The position numbers and the translations under genes were made by a program. Under the pieces are notes generated by a model that saw nothing but the letters and a program-made list of their open reading frames with translations, was not told the DNA's origin and made no database searches. This document shows, in pieces, positions 1 through 5,426 of a stretch of 5,941 bases of DNA (positions within the stretch are counted from its first letter, which is position 1; each line of letters opens with the position of its first letter). Where the stretch lies: assembly GCA_027043985.1 (NCBI GenBank), contig JALUDQ010000041.1, positions 1 to 5,941 of the forward strand, given 5' to 3'. Origin of the DNA: Desulfurococcales archaeon. GTDB lineage: Archaea; Thermoproteota; Thermoprotei_A; Sulfolobales; WANQ01.

Positions 1-446
1 TCATCTGTTATATCAACGTATTTTATCTTAGCGTTCTTTAGTCTAGCTATATTTCTCCAGGGAAGCATGTTGCTGTGATGCTCCATAACTGTTAATATTA
101 TCTCATCTCCTTCTCGGAGGTTTTTGAAACCCCATGCATAGGCTATTAGATTTAATGCCTCGGTGCTATTAAAGGTGAATACTATTTCCTCCCAGCTATA
201 GGCGTTTATGAACTTAGCTATTGTTTCATGAGCTTTCTCATAGGCTTCACTAGCCTCCTGGCTGAGGGTATGGAAGCCGCGGTGAACATTAGCATTGTAT
301 TTCTCATAGTATTCTCTTATAGCTTCTATGACTTGTCGTGGCTTCTGAGTAGTAGCAGCATTATCTAAGTATACTAGTCTCCTGCCATTAACTTCGCGTT
401 CTAGTATTGGGAAATCTCTCCTAATCTCATAGGGGTTAAAACCCAT
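1..446 (-). CDS. sufS: SufS-type cysteine desulfurase, N-terminal part (runs off left edge)
   Basis: Reading the minus strand from the ATG at 446 gives 148 residues plus two bases with no stop, so the C-terminal part lies outside the window. The protein is a class V PLP-dependent aminotransferase-fold enzyme that takes sulfur from L-cysteine, leaving alanine, for Fe-S cluster assembly in the cytoplasm. Visible family signatures, in order, are FNPYEIRRDFPIL (3-15), YLDNAATTQKP (26-36), NVHRGFHTLSQEAS (53-66), FNSTEALNL (92-100, PLP phosphate contact) and MEHHSNMLPW (121-130), whose His stacks on PLP in SufS enzymes. This pattern is SufS-like rather than NifS/IscS-like. The PLP lysine and active-site cysteine lie beyond the edge. 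An in-frame ATG at 494 would add 16 residues. I prefer 446 because the family normally begins just before FNPYE and because a TATA-like element at 484-491 would give a short leader to 446. Neither start has a clear ribosome binding site. The gene is divergent from the small gene at 518. Confidence 0.93.
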   Translation of the reverse strand, partial: MGFNPYEIRRDFPILEREVNGRRLVYLDNAATTQKPRQVIEAIREYYEKYNANVHRGFHTLSQEASEAYEKAHETIAKFINAYSWEEIVFTFNSTEALNLIAYAWGFKNLREGDEIILTVMEHHSNMLPWRNIARLKNAKIKYVDITD

Positions 447-483
447 ATCGGAGGACCCGTGTACTAATAAGGGGTGGTCAGAG

Positions 484-491
484 TCTATAAA
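484..491. promoter_or_regulatory. TATA-like element between the divergent sufS and 78-aa genes
   Basis: The 71-base gap between the two start codons contains TCTATAAA on the plus strand, which reads TTTATAGA on the minus strand. On the minus strand, transcription starting about 26 bases downstream would begin near 460, giving a leader of about a dozen bases before the sufS ATG at 446. On the plus strand the same spacing lands near 514, only a few bases before the ATG at 518 and downstream of that gene's apparent SD site. The element therefore fits sufS better. Its role for the plus gene is doubtful. Confidence 0.4.
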
Positions 492-501
492 CATAACATG
501 T

Positions 502-508
502 AGGTGAT
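502..508 (+). promoter_or_regulatory. Shine-Dalgarno site for the 78-aa gene
   Basis: AGGTGAT matches the 3' part of the archaeal SD consensus GGAGGTGAT exactly. It ends nine bases before the ATG at 518, an acceptable spacing. It supports 518 as a true start, and so supports the small ORF being translated. If it is used, the transcript must begin upstream of 502. Confidence 0.6.
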
Positions 509-517
509 GGGACACCC

Positions 518-754
518 ATGGGAAAAGGGGATTTAGAAGAACTTGTACGAGAGTTCTTGTCTAAGAAGAGCCCCGAAGGCTATTATGTTATACCAGTACC
601 AGCTAGGAGTGAGGCTAAGAGCTTACTCGAGAAATATAGTGGTGTTGTCGTTGAGGAGGCTGGTACATTATTATTTGTGAAGACTAGGTCGCGTAGTATG
701 GCTGAGAAGATATTGAGGAAGCTATATATTAGAGGACTTATTGGTGAATACTAG
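518..754 (+). CDS. Small basic protein of unknown function (78 aa)
   Basis: I do not recognise this protein. It is 78 residues long, rich in Lys, Arg and Glu, with no Cys, His or Trp, no signal peptide and no membrane segment, so it is probably cytoplasmic. By eye it alternates a helix (about 4-17, DLEELVREFLSKK), a strand (22-27, YYVIPV), a helix (30-40), two strands (about 42-55, ending LLFVKT) and an amphipathic basic helix (58-70, RSMAEKILRKLY). This is a compact alpha/beta fold of the size of small archaeal nucleic-acid-binding or adaptor proteins, but no motif proves that. Support for it being real: a good SD site at 502-508, coding-like amino acid composition, and a place between two genuine genes with almost no spare DNA. 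It diverges from sufS, and its TAG stop overlaps the stop of the convergent surface-protein gene. No T-rich terminator precedes the neighbour, so its transcript probably runs into that gene in antisense. Confidence 0.75.
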   Translation: MGKGDLEELVREFLSKKSPEGYYVIPVPARSEAKSLLEKYSGVVVEEAGTLLFVKTRSRSMAEKILRKLYIRGLIGEY

Positions 755-3075
755 GTCTTCTTTCCGCGGATCTTCTTATAGGCTAACATGACTACTACGG
801 CTACTATGAATACGGCTATACCAGCTATTAGTCTCAAATTCTTATCACTATAGTATCCTGTCCCATTACCTCTTACCGTGGTTGTGGTAGTGGGCTGCGT
901 TGTATTGGTTAGCCTACTAGTTGTTGTAGGCCTTACTATTGGTAGTGTAACCGTATTGTTTAGGACAGCTGGCCTACCCACACTTATGTTCTCTATACGC
1001 CATTTATCACCATTGAGTACTAGTAGTCTTAGCTTAGAGGAATTCAATGTTATTATTGGGAAAGCTTCTATGAAATTATATGTCTGAGGGTTCTCCTCCG
1101 ATACATAGACTAGTGTTGTAGGGTATACTAGGTCTAAGTCGCTAACCAAGGGGAGAGCAAGCCAGTATGCTCCAGTAATGTCGTAGGGTCTACCCCTTCC
1201 CAATACAACGATTCTTACTGGTGTATCTGCAGCTATATGTAGTATCAGAGACTCATTCTCCACCTCAGCTTTAGCTTCCTTGGATCCCGGCTGAGTCACT
1301 ACCAACAATAACTCTACACTTATGTTCTTCGAAGCTATTTTCACAGGGATTATAGTTGTTGTTAGATTCCTCCACCACCCCCTCCACCTAAACAGCTTTA
1401 GATTATAGTAAACATCGTATTCAATCCCTATTCTATTCCATGAAGAAGGACTGCCCTTGAAGAAAACCTTCACCGGGTTTAAGTAGAAGGAGTCTACGTA
1501 GAAGTAACCTTGATAGTCCTCGTTCTTGAAGGCTAGTCCCACTACTGGAATGTTCCCGTAGAATCCATAGGAAGAGTTCTCGGCAACACCGCTACCAGTA
1601 AACCATACTGCACCAGAGAGAGGTGTTAGACTTGCAAAGGGGTATCCAAGGTATACTCGCGAGAATAATAGTGGCTTCATTACAAGGTTCTCGGGGGTTG
1701 CCTGGTATCCTGGGAAGGCTATATCGGTAGCCCATGGGAGATAAAGCCATTCAACACTACTAACAGCTGTTGTACCAGGCGAGGGTAGAACTGCTAGCGC
1801 TTTAGATATAGTTGAATCTGCACCCCTAAGCTTATTCAACCATAGAATGGGGCATACGCCTAGTATACCGTCACCACAGAGGGGTTTTGATACCCCCTGT
1901 AGTGGTTTGGGATTATATCTGGGTGTGAGTTGGAGTATTCTTAATACATAGTTTACTAGTCCCCCGACAATATTGTTTACCTTATATTGGATTGAAGCTG
2001 ACCAGTTCATCTTAATCGTAGTAGAGTTGAATAGGTCTCTAAACACGTAGGCTAGAAAGCCTAGCTTACTTTTATTCAATAAGTTCTCGTCAATTATTTT
2101 AGCTTCAACTCTATATGTATAATCATATAATAATTCGTCGCCTCCTCTTAACAACCCATAGGTTCCTGGTGGAGGAGAAGTTATCTTAGAATAGTATTCT
2201 TGTACAATTACTGCTATAATCTTCGATGATAGAACTTGTGGTATGAATACATAGGGTTTACACTCAATCTTAGAGTTATCTATTCTAACATCTAATACAG
2301 GTTGCGGGAACTCTACAACATATAGTACAAGGTCTACAACACCCTTAAAATCATGGTATGCCTTAATAGTCACGTTAACCATATTGATACTCGAAGAACC
2401 ATTCAATATTATTCCTCGAGCGTTTACTGGTATGAAGAGTTCACGGTGAATACTATCAGCATAATACGTGACACTATAGGAATAATTACCATTAGAAGCA
2501 TTAACACTAACACCTAGTGCTATTAGCGGCGTACTTGTAGCTCTTATACGGAAATCCACGAGTAATAATCGCTGCCTAGTAGGAGTCCAGAGATCAACAG
2601 TATTGTTTAACAAATTATAGACTACTGTCTCATTGAGTTTTAAGCTAATATTCCTGCTATAGACACCCTTAGTAAAATATATGCTTGAGTCCTCTATAAG
2701 TGAGTTCATAATACCCGATAAGTTGCCGCTAAAACTATATTTCTTTGAGGTTTTTTCTCCTCCTATACCATATATTATGCTTGTATTGTTTGCGAAATAA
2801 CCGTGTATAAGATTCCACTTGGTAGCACTAGTGTTTAAGCTTATGCCTATAGAATACATTCTATACTTTAATGAGACACTAATATTACTTGATGTAGTAT
2901 AGTTGCTTAACCATATGTACCACGATGTAGCCGCTAAAGCAAATATACACTCACCGTCATTATTATCTGCTACTCCTACAACCATATCGCTTACAATACT
3001 AGTGCTCATTAGAGAAGACGTTATCAGTATTAGTATTATCGCTTTATACCACACGTTACTCCTAATGATACTCAT
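751..3075 (-). CDS. Large secreted, C-terminally anchored sequon-rich surface protein
   Basis: I do not recognise the family, but the architecture is clear over 774 residues. A Sec-type signal sits at the N terminus: basic MSIIRSNVWYK followed by a hydrophobic stretch to about residue 36. A long ectodomain (about 37-710) follows, rich in alternating hydrophobic, aromatic, Ser, Thr and Asn residues, which suggests beta structure. It carries about 25 N-x-S/T sequons counted by eye. Next comes a Thr-rich linker (about 714-733, with runs of TTT and TTTTT), a membrane helix (about 749-766) and a basic tail, KKIRGKKT. This is the usual plan of archaeal S-layer-associated or other exported glycoproteins, facing outward. 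Only four cysteines are seen (43, 272, 400, 408); the C400-x7-C408 pair could form a disulfide. I see no protease, lectin or solute-binding signature. The ATG at 3075 is favoured by a TATA-like element at 3104-3113; a GTG at codon 8 is an alternative. The gene is divergent from the maltokinase-like gene. Confidence 0.85.
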   Translation of the reverse strand: MSIIRSNVWYKAIILILITSSLMSTSIVSDMVVGVADNNDGECIFALAATSWYIWLSNYTTSSNISVSLKYRMYSIGISLNTSATKWNLIHGYFANNTSIIYGIGGEKTSKKYSFSGNLSGIMNSLIEDSSIYFTKGVYSRNISLKLNETVVYNLLNNTVDLWTPTRQRLLLVDFRIRATSTPLIALGVSVNASNGNYSYSVTYYADSIHRELFIPVNARGIILNGSSSINMVNVTIKAYHDFKGVVDLVLYVVEFPQPVLDVRIDNSKIECKPYVFIPQVLSSKIIAVIVQEYYSKITSPPPGTYGLLRGGDELLYDYTYRVEAKIIDENLLNKSKLGFLAYVFRDLFNSTTIKMNWSASIQYKVNNIVGGLVNYVLRILQLTPRYNPKPLQGVSKPLCGDGILGVCPILWLNKLRGADSTISKALAVLPSPGTTAVSSVEWLYLPWATDIAFPGYQATPENLVMKPLLFSRVYLGYPFASLTPLSGAVWFTGSGVAENSSYGFYGNIPVVGLAFKNEDYQGYFYVDSFYLNPVKVFFKGSPSSWNRIGIEYDVYYNLKLFRWRGWWRNLTTTIIPVKIASKNISVELLLVVTQPGSKEAKAEVENESLILHIAADTPVRIVVLGRGRPYDITGAYWLALPLVSDLDLVYPTTLVYVSEENPQTYNFIEAFPIITLNSSKLRLLVLNGDKWRIENISVGRPAVLNNTVTLPIVRPTTTSRLTNTTQPTTTTTVRGNGTGYYSDKNLRLIAGIAVFIVAVVVMLAYKKIRGKKT

Positions 3076-3103
3076 ACACCTGAGGGTAAATGATGTCCTA
3101 GAG

Positions 3104-3113
3104 GTTTATATTT
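3104..3113 (-). promoter_or_regulatory. TATA-like promoter element for the large surface-protein gene
   Basis: The minus strand reads AAATATAAAC here. Its centre is about 33 bases before the ATG at 3075, so transcription would start near 3082 and give a very short leader, as is common for single genes in Crenarchaeota. There is no well-spaced SD: AGGTG lies only one base from the ATG. A leaderless or near-leaderless mRNA is therefore the simplest reading. Confidence 0.55.
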
Positions 3114-3155
3114 AGATTCCCCTCATTCAGTAGTTTTGAGGTAATTTAGTTAAAT

Positions 3156-3210
3156 ATGTAGCATTTCTATTTAGAAAAAGCATAAATACCTTGTCGCCTT
3201 AACGCTACAT
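3156..3210. repeat. Inverted repeat ATGTAGC / GCTACAT flanking a TATA-like element
   Basis: ATGTAGC at 3156-3162 is matched by its exact reverse complement GCTACAT at 3204-3210, with 41 bases between. The inner part contains the TATA-like element at 3181-3188. The arms could be two half-sites for a regulator acting on the maltokinase-like gene. A 7-base match over this distance can also arise by chance in AT-rich DNA. Confidence 0.3.
3181..3188 (+). promoter_or_regulatory. TATA-like promoter element for the maltokinase-like gene
   Basis: CATAAATA is preceded by a purine-rich AGAAAAAG that could serve as a BRE. A start site about 26 bases on would be near 3210, leaving a leader of roughly 30 bases before the GTG at 3243. 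The ten-base string GCATAAATAC that includes this element recurs at 5311-5320 before another plus-strand gene. A second A/T-rich element at 3228-3236 (TTTATATAA) looks stronger as a TATA box but is too close to the start codon to serve this gene as annotated. Confidence 0.4.
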
Positions 3211-3242
3211 GGTAATTAACTCGCATGTTTATATAACGTGGA

Positions 3243-4718
3243 GTGGTTCTATCCTCAGAGAGAAGGGAGGGATGGAAAATACAATTACAGCTACCAGTAT
3301 ACAATTGTCTAGATCCTTTTGAAGTATATGAGAGGATTAGGAAGTGGGTTACTAGACAGAGATGGTATCCCCGAGGTCTCGGAGACTATACTATCATAGA
3401 TGCATGGAGGGTAACCTGTAACATCTACATAGGCCTCTTAAGAGTAGGTGGCATTAGAATACTATTACCAGTAACAATAACGCCACGACCCCCGCCCAGT
3501 AACCTCCCAAGCGAGCGCTATGCTAGAGCCAACGGCTTCTACGTCTACGAAGCAGAATACGCATTAGAATACCACGAACTATTATTGAGGTCCCGTGTAC
3601 CTGGCCTGCAAGTAGAATTCTATCATAAGCCTAGTAATGTGAACTCACATACCATTACTAGAGTTGAAGCTCTCTCACCGGAGTCAACTAATACTCTCGT
3701 AAAGGTATTGTTGAATAATGATGAGAGCTACGTGCTCAAATCCTATAGAACGCTTTCCAAATACAATCTAGAGCCATTATTTCTCAAATACTTGAGCGGG
3801 AAGGGAATAGTTCCCAAACTCTACTCCACCGTTAGCGTAAAGGATAGCTATACAGCTGTACTAGTAGAACACCTTGACGTTATAGGTGATGGAGGGTTCC
3901 CCTTCTACCAGTCAATAAGAGCGAGCCTAGCCGAAGGCAAAGTAATGGTACCAGATGAAGCTATCTTGCGTCTCGTATCGAGTCTAACCTTTTTCCACGA
4001 GGAAATGGCCCGCTGTAATAGCTGGTGGTGTTCCAAGGGCAAGATAACTAACAGTGATATATACAAGTGGACAAGGAGAATAAAATCATATTATGATAAG
4101 GCGTTAACCAATGCTAGACGTCATAGATCAAAGTGTGGACCCACTATAAGCATTCTACGCGAATCCCAGCCAAGGATAGAAGAAGCATCCAAGCTCATGA
4201 AGTATTTTAAAGGTAAGACTAAGATACGCAACCACCAAGACCTCCACCTAGGTCAAATACTATACACTAGTGGCTATAAATACGTAATAATAGACTTTGA
4301 AGGAGAACCGGGGAGAACTGATCTAGAGAGACTAGCATTAGAACCAGCACTAAGAGATGTAGCGTGTATCATGAGGAGTATAGGTTATATAACAGTCTTT
4401 GCCTACCGCGACCACTTTGAAACAACACTAACAGAATCAGTTGAACGTTTATTCGATAGAAAGGATAGGGAGGCTAGAATAGCAATAGAATGGGCAAACA
4501 AGACTGCCAACCAAATCCTAGACAAGTATTTAGAGAAAACCCGTGGCACCGGAATACTAATCCATGGCCTCGGAGGCGATGTTCTAGTAGAATGGGGTAA
4601 GGAGGTAGTAAAAGCATGGCTTGTTGAAAGAGCTCTCTACGAGTTTCTCTACGAATTAAACTATAGGACGGGATACGCGTTAATCCCACTCCTAGGGCTA
4701 GCGGGAATAGTACCGTGA
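3243..4718 (+). CDS. Maltokinase-like (Mak/Pep2 family) sugar kinase
   Basis: This 491-residue protein has the order of motifs seen in maltokinases, which use ATP to phosphorylate maltose (or in relatives glucosamine) at C1 or C6 and share the aminoglycoside-phosphotransferase/eukaryotic-kinase-like fold. An N-terminal cap domain carries WVTRQRWYPRG (35-45), matching the RQRW start of the cap. A nucleotide-loop-like STNTLVKV (148-155) and VLKSYR (164-169, ATP-contacting Lys166) follow. The catalytic loop is HQDLHLGQ (331-338, base Asp333) and the metal-binding segment is DFEGEP (351-356). LRDVACIMRSI (370-380) and the C-terminal ALYEFLYELNYR...IPLLGL segment (464-486) are also Mak hallmarks. 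Length is close to the family's usual 440-500. The enzyme is presumably cytoplasmic. The GTG at 3243 is the only candidate start between the in-frame stop at 3234-3236 and the conserved region. Neither TreS nor GlgE is in the window, so maltose as substrate is unproven. No SD site is well placed. Confidence 0.85.
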   Translation: MVLSSERREGWKIQLQLPVYNCLDPFEVYERIRKWVTRQRWYPRGLGDYTIIDAWRVTCNIYIGLLRVGGIRILLPVTITPRPPPSNLPSERYARANGFYVYEAEYALEYHELLLRSRVPGLQVEFYHKPSNVNSHTITRVEALSPESTNTLVKVLLNNDESYVLKSYRTLSKYNLEPLFLKYLSGKGIVPKLYSTVSVKDSYTAVLVEHLDVIGDGGFPFYQSIRASLAEGKVMVPDEAILRLVSSLTFFHEEMARCNSWWCSKGKITNSDIYKWTRRIKSYYDKALTNARRHRSKCGPTISILRESQPRIEEASKLMKYFKGKTKIRNHQDLHLGQILYTSGYKYVIIDFEGEPGRTDLERLALEPALRDVACIMRSIGYITVFAYRDHFETTLTESVERLFDRKDREARIAIEWANKTANQILDKYLEKTRGTGILIHGLGGDVLVEWGKEVVKAWLVERALYEFLYELNYRTGYALIPLLGLAGIVP

Positions 4719-4736
4719 AAAACATTTAGTTTAGAA

Positions 4737-4750
4737 TAATTAAAAACAAG
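4737..4750 (-). terminator. T-rich terminator candidate for the adenosine-specific kinase gene
   Basis: Just downstream of the minus-strand stop at 4760, the minus strand reads CTTGTTTTTAATT, followed farther on by GTTTTTC at 4716-4722. Archaeal polymerase stops on such T-runs without a hairpin. The gap between the two convergent genes is only 41 bases. The plus strand has no comparable T-run here, so the maltokinase-like transcript may extend into the neighbour. Confidence 0.45.
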
Positions 4751-4759
4751 ACTGTTATC

Positions 4760-5257
4760 CTAGTATCTCCTCTTATACCCTATCTTGCGGAGAAACTCGT
4801 ATCTCTCCTTAATGTCTTCGTCTCCTTCTATTCCCAGGGGCTTATATCCGTCGACTACTCCAACTAGTGCTCTACCCTGATTGGTCTCGGCAACTATTAC
4901 TTGAACGGGATTGGCTGTAGCGGCATAGATTGTTACTACTTCTTGGACCTGTTTTAACGCGTTTAATACGTTAATAGGCCATGCATCCTTAATATAGACT
5001 ACAAAGACGTGTCCAGCTCCAATCTTGTATGCTGATTCTGCTGCAAGTTTTCTAAGCTCATCATCATTGCCATCATGTCTTACAAGTCTCTTCCCGCTAG
5101 CCTCACAGAAACCTATGCCGAACTTTATCCCCGGAGCACTAGTTATTAGGGCTTCGTAGAGGTCCTCAACTGTCTTTATGAAGTGGCTCATACCTATTAT
5201 TATATTAGTTCCCTCTGGTACGGGTATATCTATCACATGGAACTTTATCTCGCTCAC
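4760..5257 (-). CDS. Adenosine-specific kinase, PF04008 family (DUF355-type)
   Basis: The 165-residue protein matches the small archaeal/thermophile family named adenosine-specific kinase, whose structural work was done on a Pyrobaculum member that binds adenosine/AMP. Conserved stretches are [20 protein letters not shown] (13-32), [20 protein letters not shown] (46-65), [11 protein letters not shown] (115-125) and [10 protein letters not shown] (128-137). The length is typical. It is soluble and lacks P-loop or ribokinase-type motifs. I place the start at the GTG at 5257 (MSEIKFHV...). A strong SD, GGAGGTG at 5264-5270, lies six bases upstream, and the longer reading from the GTG at 5266 would start inside that SD. 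A TTG at 5260 is the other possibility, at three bases spacing. The physiological role of the family is poorly known. It is convergent with the maltokinase-like gene and divergent from the surface gene at 5427; no purine-pathway gene is adjacent. Confidence 0.92.
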   Translation of the reverse strand: MSEIKFHVIDIPVPEGTNIIIGMSHFIKTVEDLYEALITSAPGIKFGIGFCEASGKRLVRHDGNDDELRKLAAESAYKIGAGHVFVVYIKDAWPINVLNALKQVQEVVTIYAATANPVQVIVAETNQGRALVGVVDGYKPLGIEGDEDIKERYEFLRKIGYKRRY

Positions 5258-5263
5258 CAAGAA

Positions 5264-5270
5264 CACCTCC
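5264..5270 (-). promoter_or_regulatory. Shine-Dalgarno site that fixes the kinase start
   Basis: The minus strand reads GGAGGTG, a seven-base match to the archaeal SD consensus. It is six bases before the GTG at 5257. The SD contains the GTG at 5266, so that upstream GTG is very unlikely to be the initiator. Confidence 0.8.
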
Positions 5271-5298
5271 TTTATCCTATTCTTCCTAGTCTTATGAT

Positions 5299-5310
5299 GT
5301 TTATTTTAAG
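5299..5310 (-). promoter_or_regulatory. TATA-like promoter element for the adenosine-specific kinase gene
   Basis: The minus strand reads CTTAAAATAAAC. A transcription start about 26 bases downstream, near 5278, would leave a leader of about 20 bases that includes the SD at 5264-5270. This spacing is internally consistent. Confidence 0.5.
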
Positions 5311-5362
5311 GCATAAATACTTATAGTTAAACAAGGTAGTTGTTGAAGTTTATTCCCGCAAC

Positions 5363-5371
5363 ATCTTTATG
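5363..5371 (+). promoter_or_regulatory. Possible TATA-like element for the secreted protein gene at 5427
   Basis: TCTTTATGC is centred about 60 bases before the ATG at 5427. It would give a start site near 5394 and a leader of about 30 bases with the SD inside. It is a weak match. GCATAAATAC at 5311-5320 is a better TATA sequence but would give a leader near 90 bases. I cannot choose between them from sequence. Confidence 0.25.
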
Positions 5372-5410
5372 CACGTGAAGCCTAATACTCAAGGTAGATG
5401 AGGAGGGTTA

Positions 5411-5419
5411 GGAGGAGGG
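5411..5419 (+). promoter_or_regulatory. Shine-Dalgarno site for the secreted protein gene
   Basis: GGAGGAGGG holds two overlapping GGAGG cores; the second ends eight to nine bases before the ATG at 5427. Another AGGAGGG lies at 5401-5407. The in-frame TAG at 5421-5423 rules out any earlier start, so the ATG at 5427 is secure. Confidence 0.75.
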
Positions 5420-5426
5420 ATAGACT

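Noticed and set aside
878..1087. Plus-strand open frame of 69 codons, Val/Leu-rich
   Set aside because: It is the antisense of the Thr-rich stalk and C-terminal part of the surface protein; the hydrophobic runs are simply the complement of Thr codons (ACN/NGT). No SD site.
2903..3115. Plus-strand open frame of 70 codons
   Set aside because: It lies opposite the signal-peptide region of the surface protein and its promoter. Composition is not coding-like and no independent support exists.
3156..3161. ATG directly followed by TAG after a GAGGT, resembling a minimal start-stop ORF
   Set aside because: Spacing to the GAGGT is long, and the site lies upstream of the likely transcription start of the plus-strand gene.
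3210..3323. Plus-strand ATG frame of 37 codons overlapping the start of the maltokinase-like gene, considered as its true N terminus through a frameshift
   Set aside because: The annotated frame from the GTG at 3243 is continuous into the conserved cap domain, so no frameshift is needed.
4474..4725. Minus-strand open frame of 83 codons
   Set aside because: It is antisense to the conserved C-terminal Mak segment, which is clearly the real coding frame. No ribosome binding site was found.
5292..5300. TTATGATGT (and similar ATGATGT at 3089-3097) as C boxes of C/D guide RNAs
   Set aside because: The final A of RTGATGA is missing and no CTGA D box or internal C'/D' pair is found at the right spacing.
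5372..5377. GCACGTG/CACGTG palindrome upstream of the secreted-protein gene
   Set aside because: A single six-base palindrome with no second copy nearby is not enough to call an operator.
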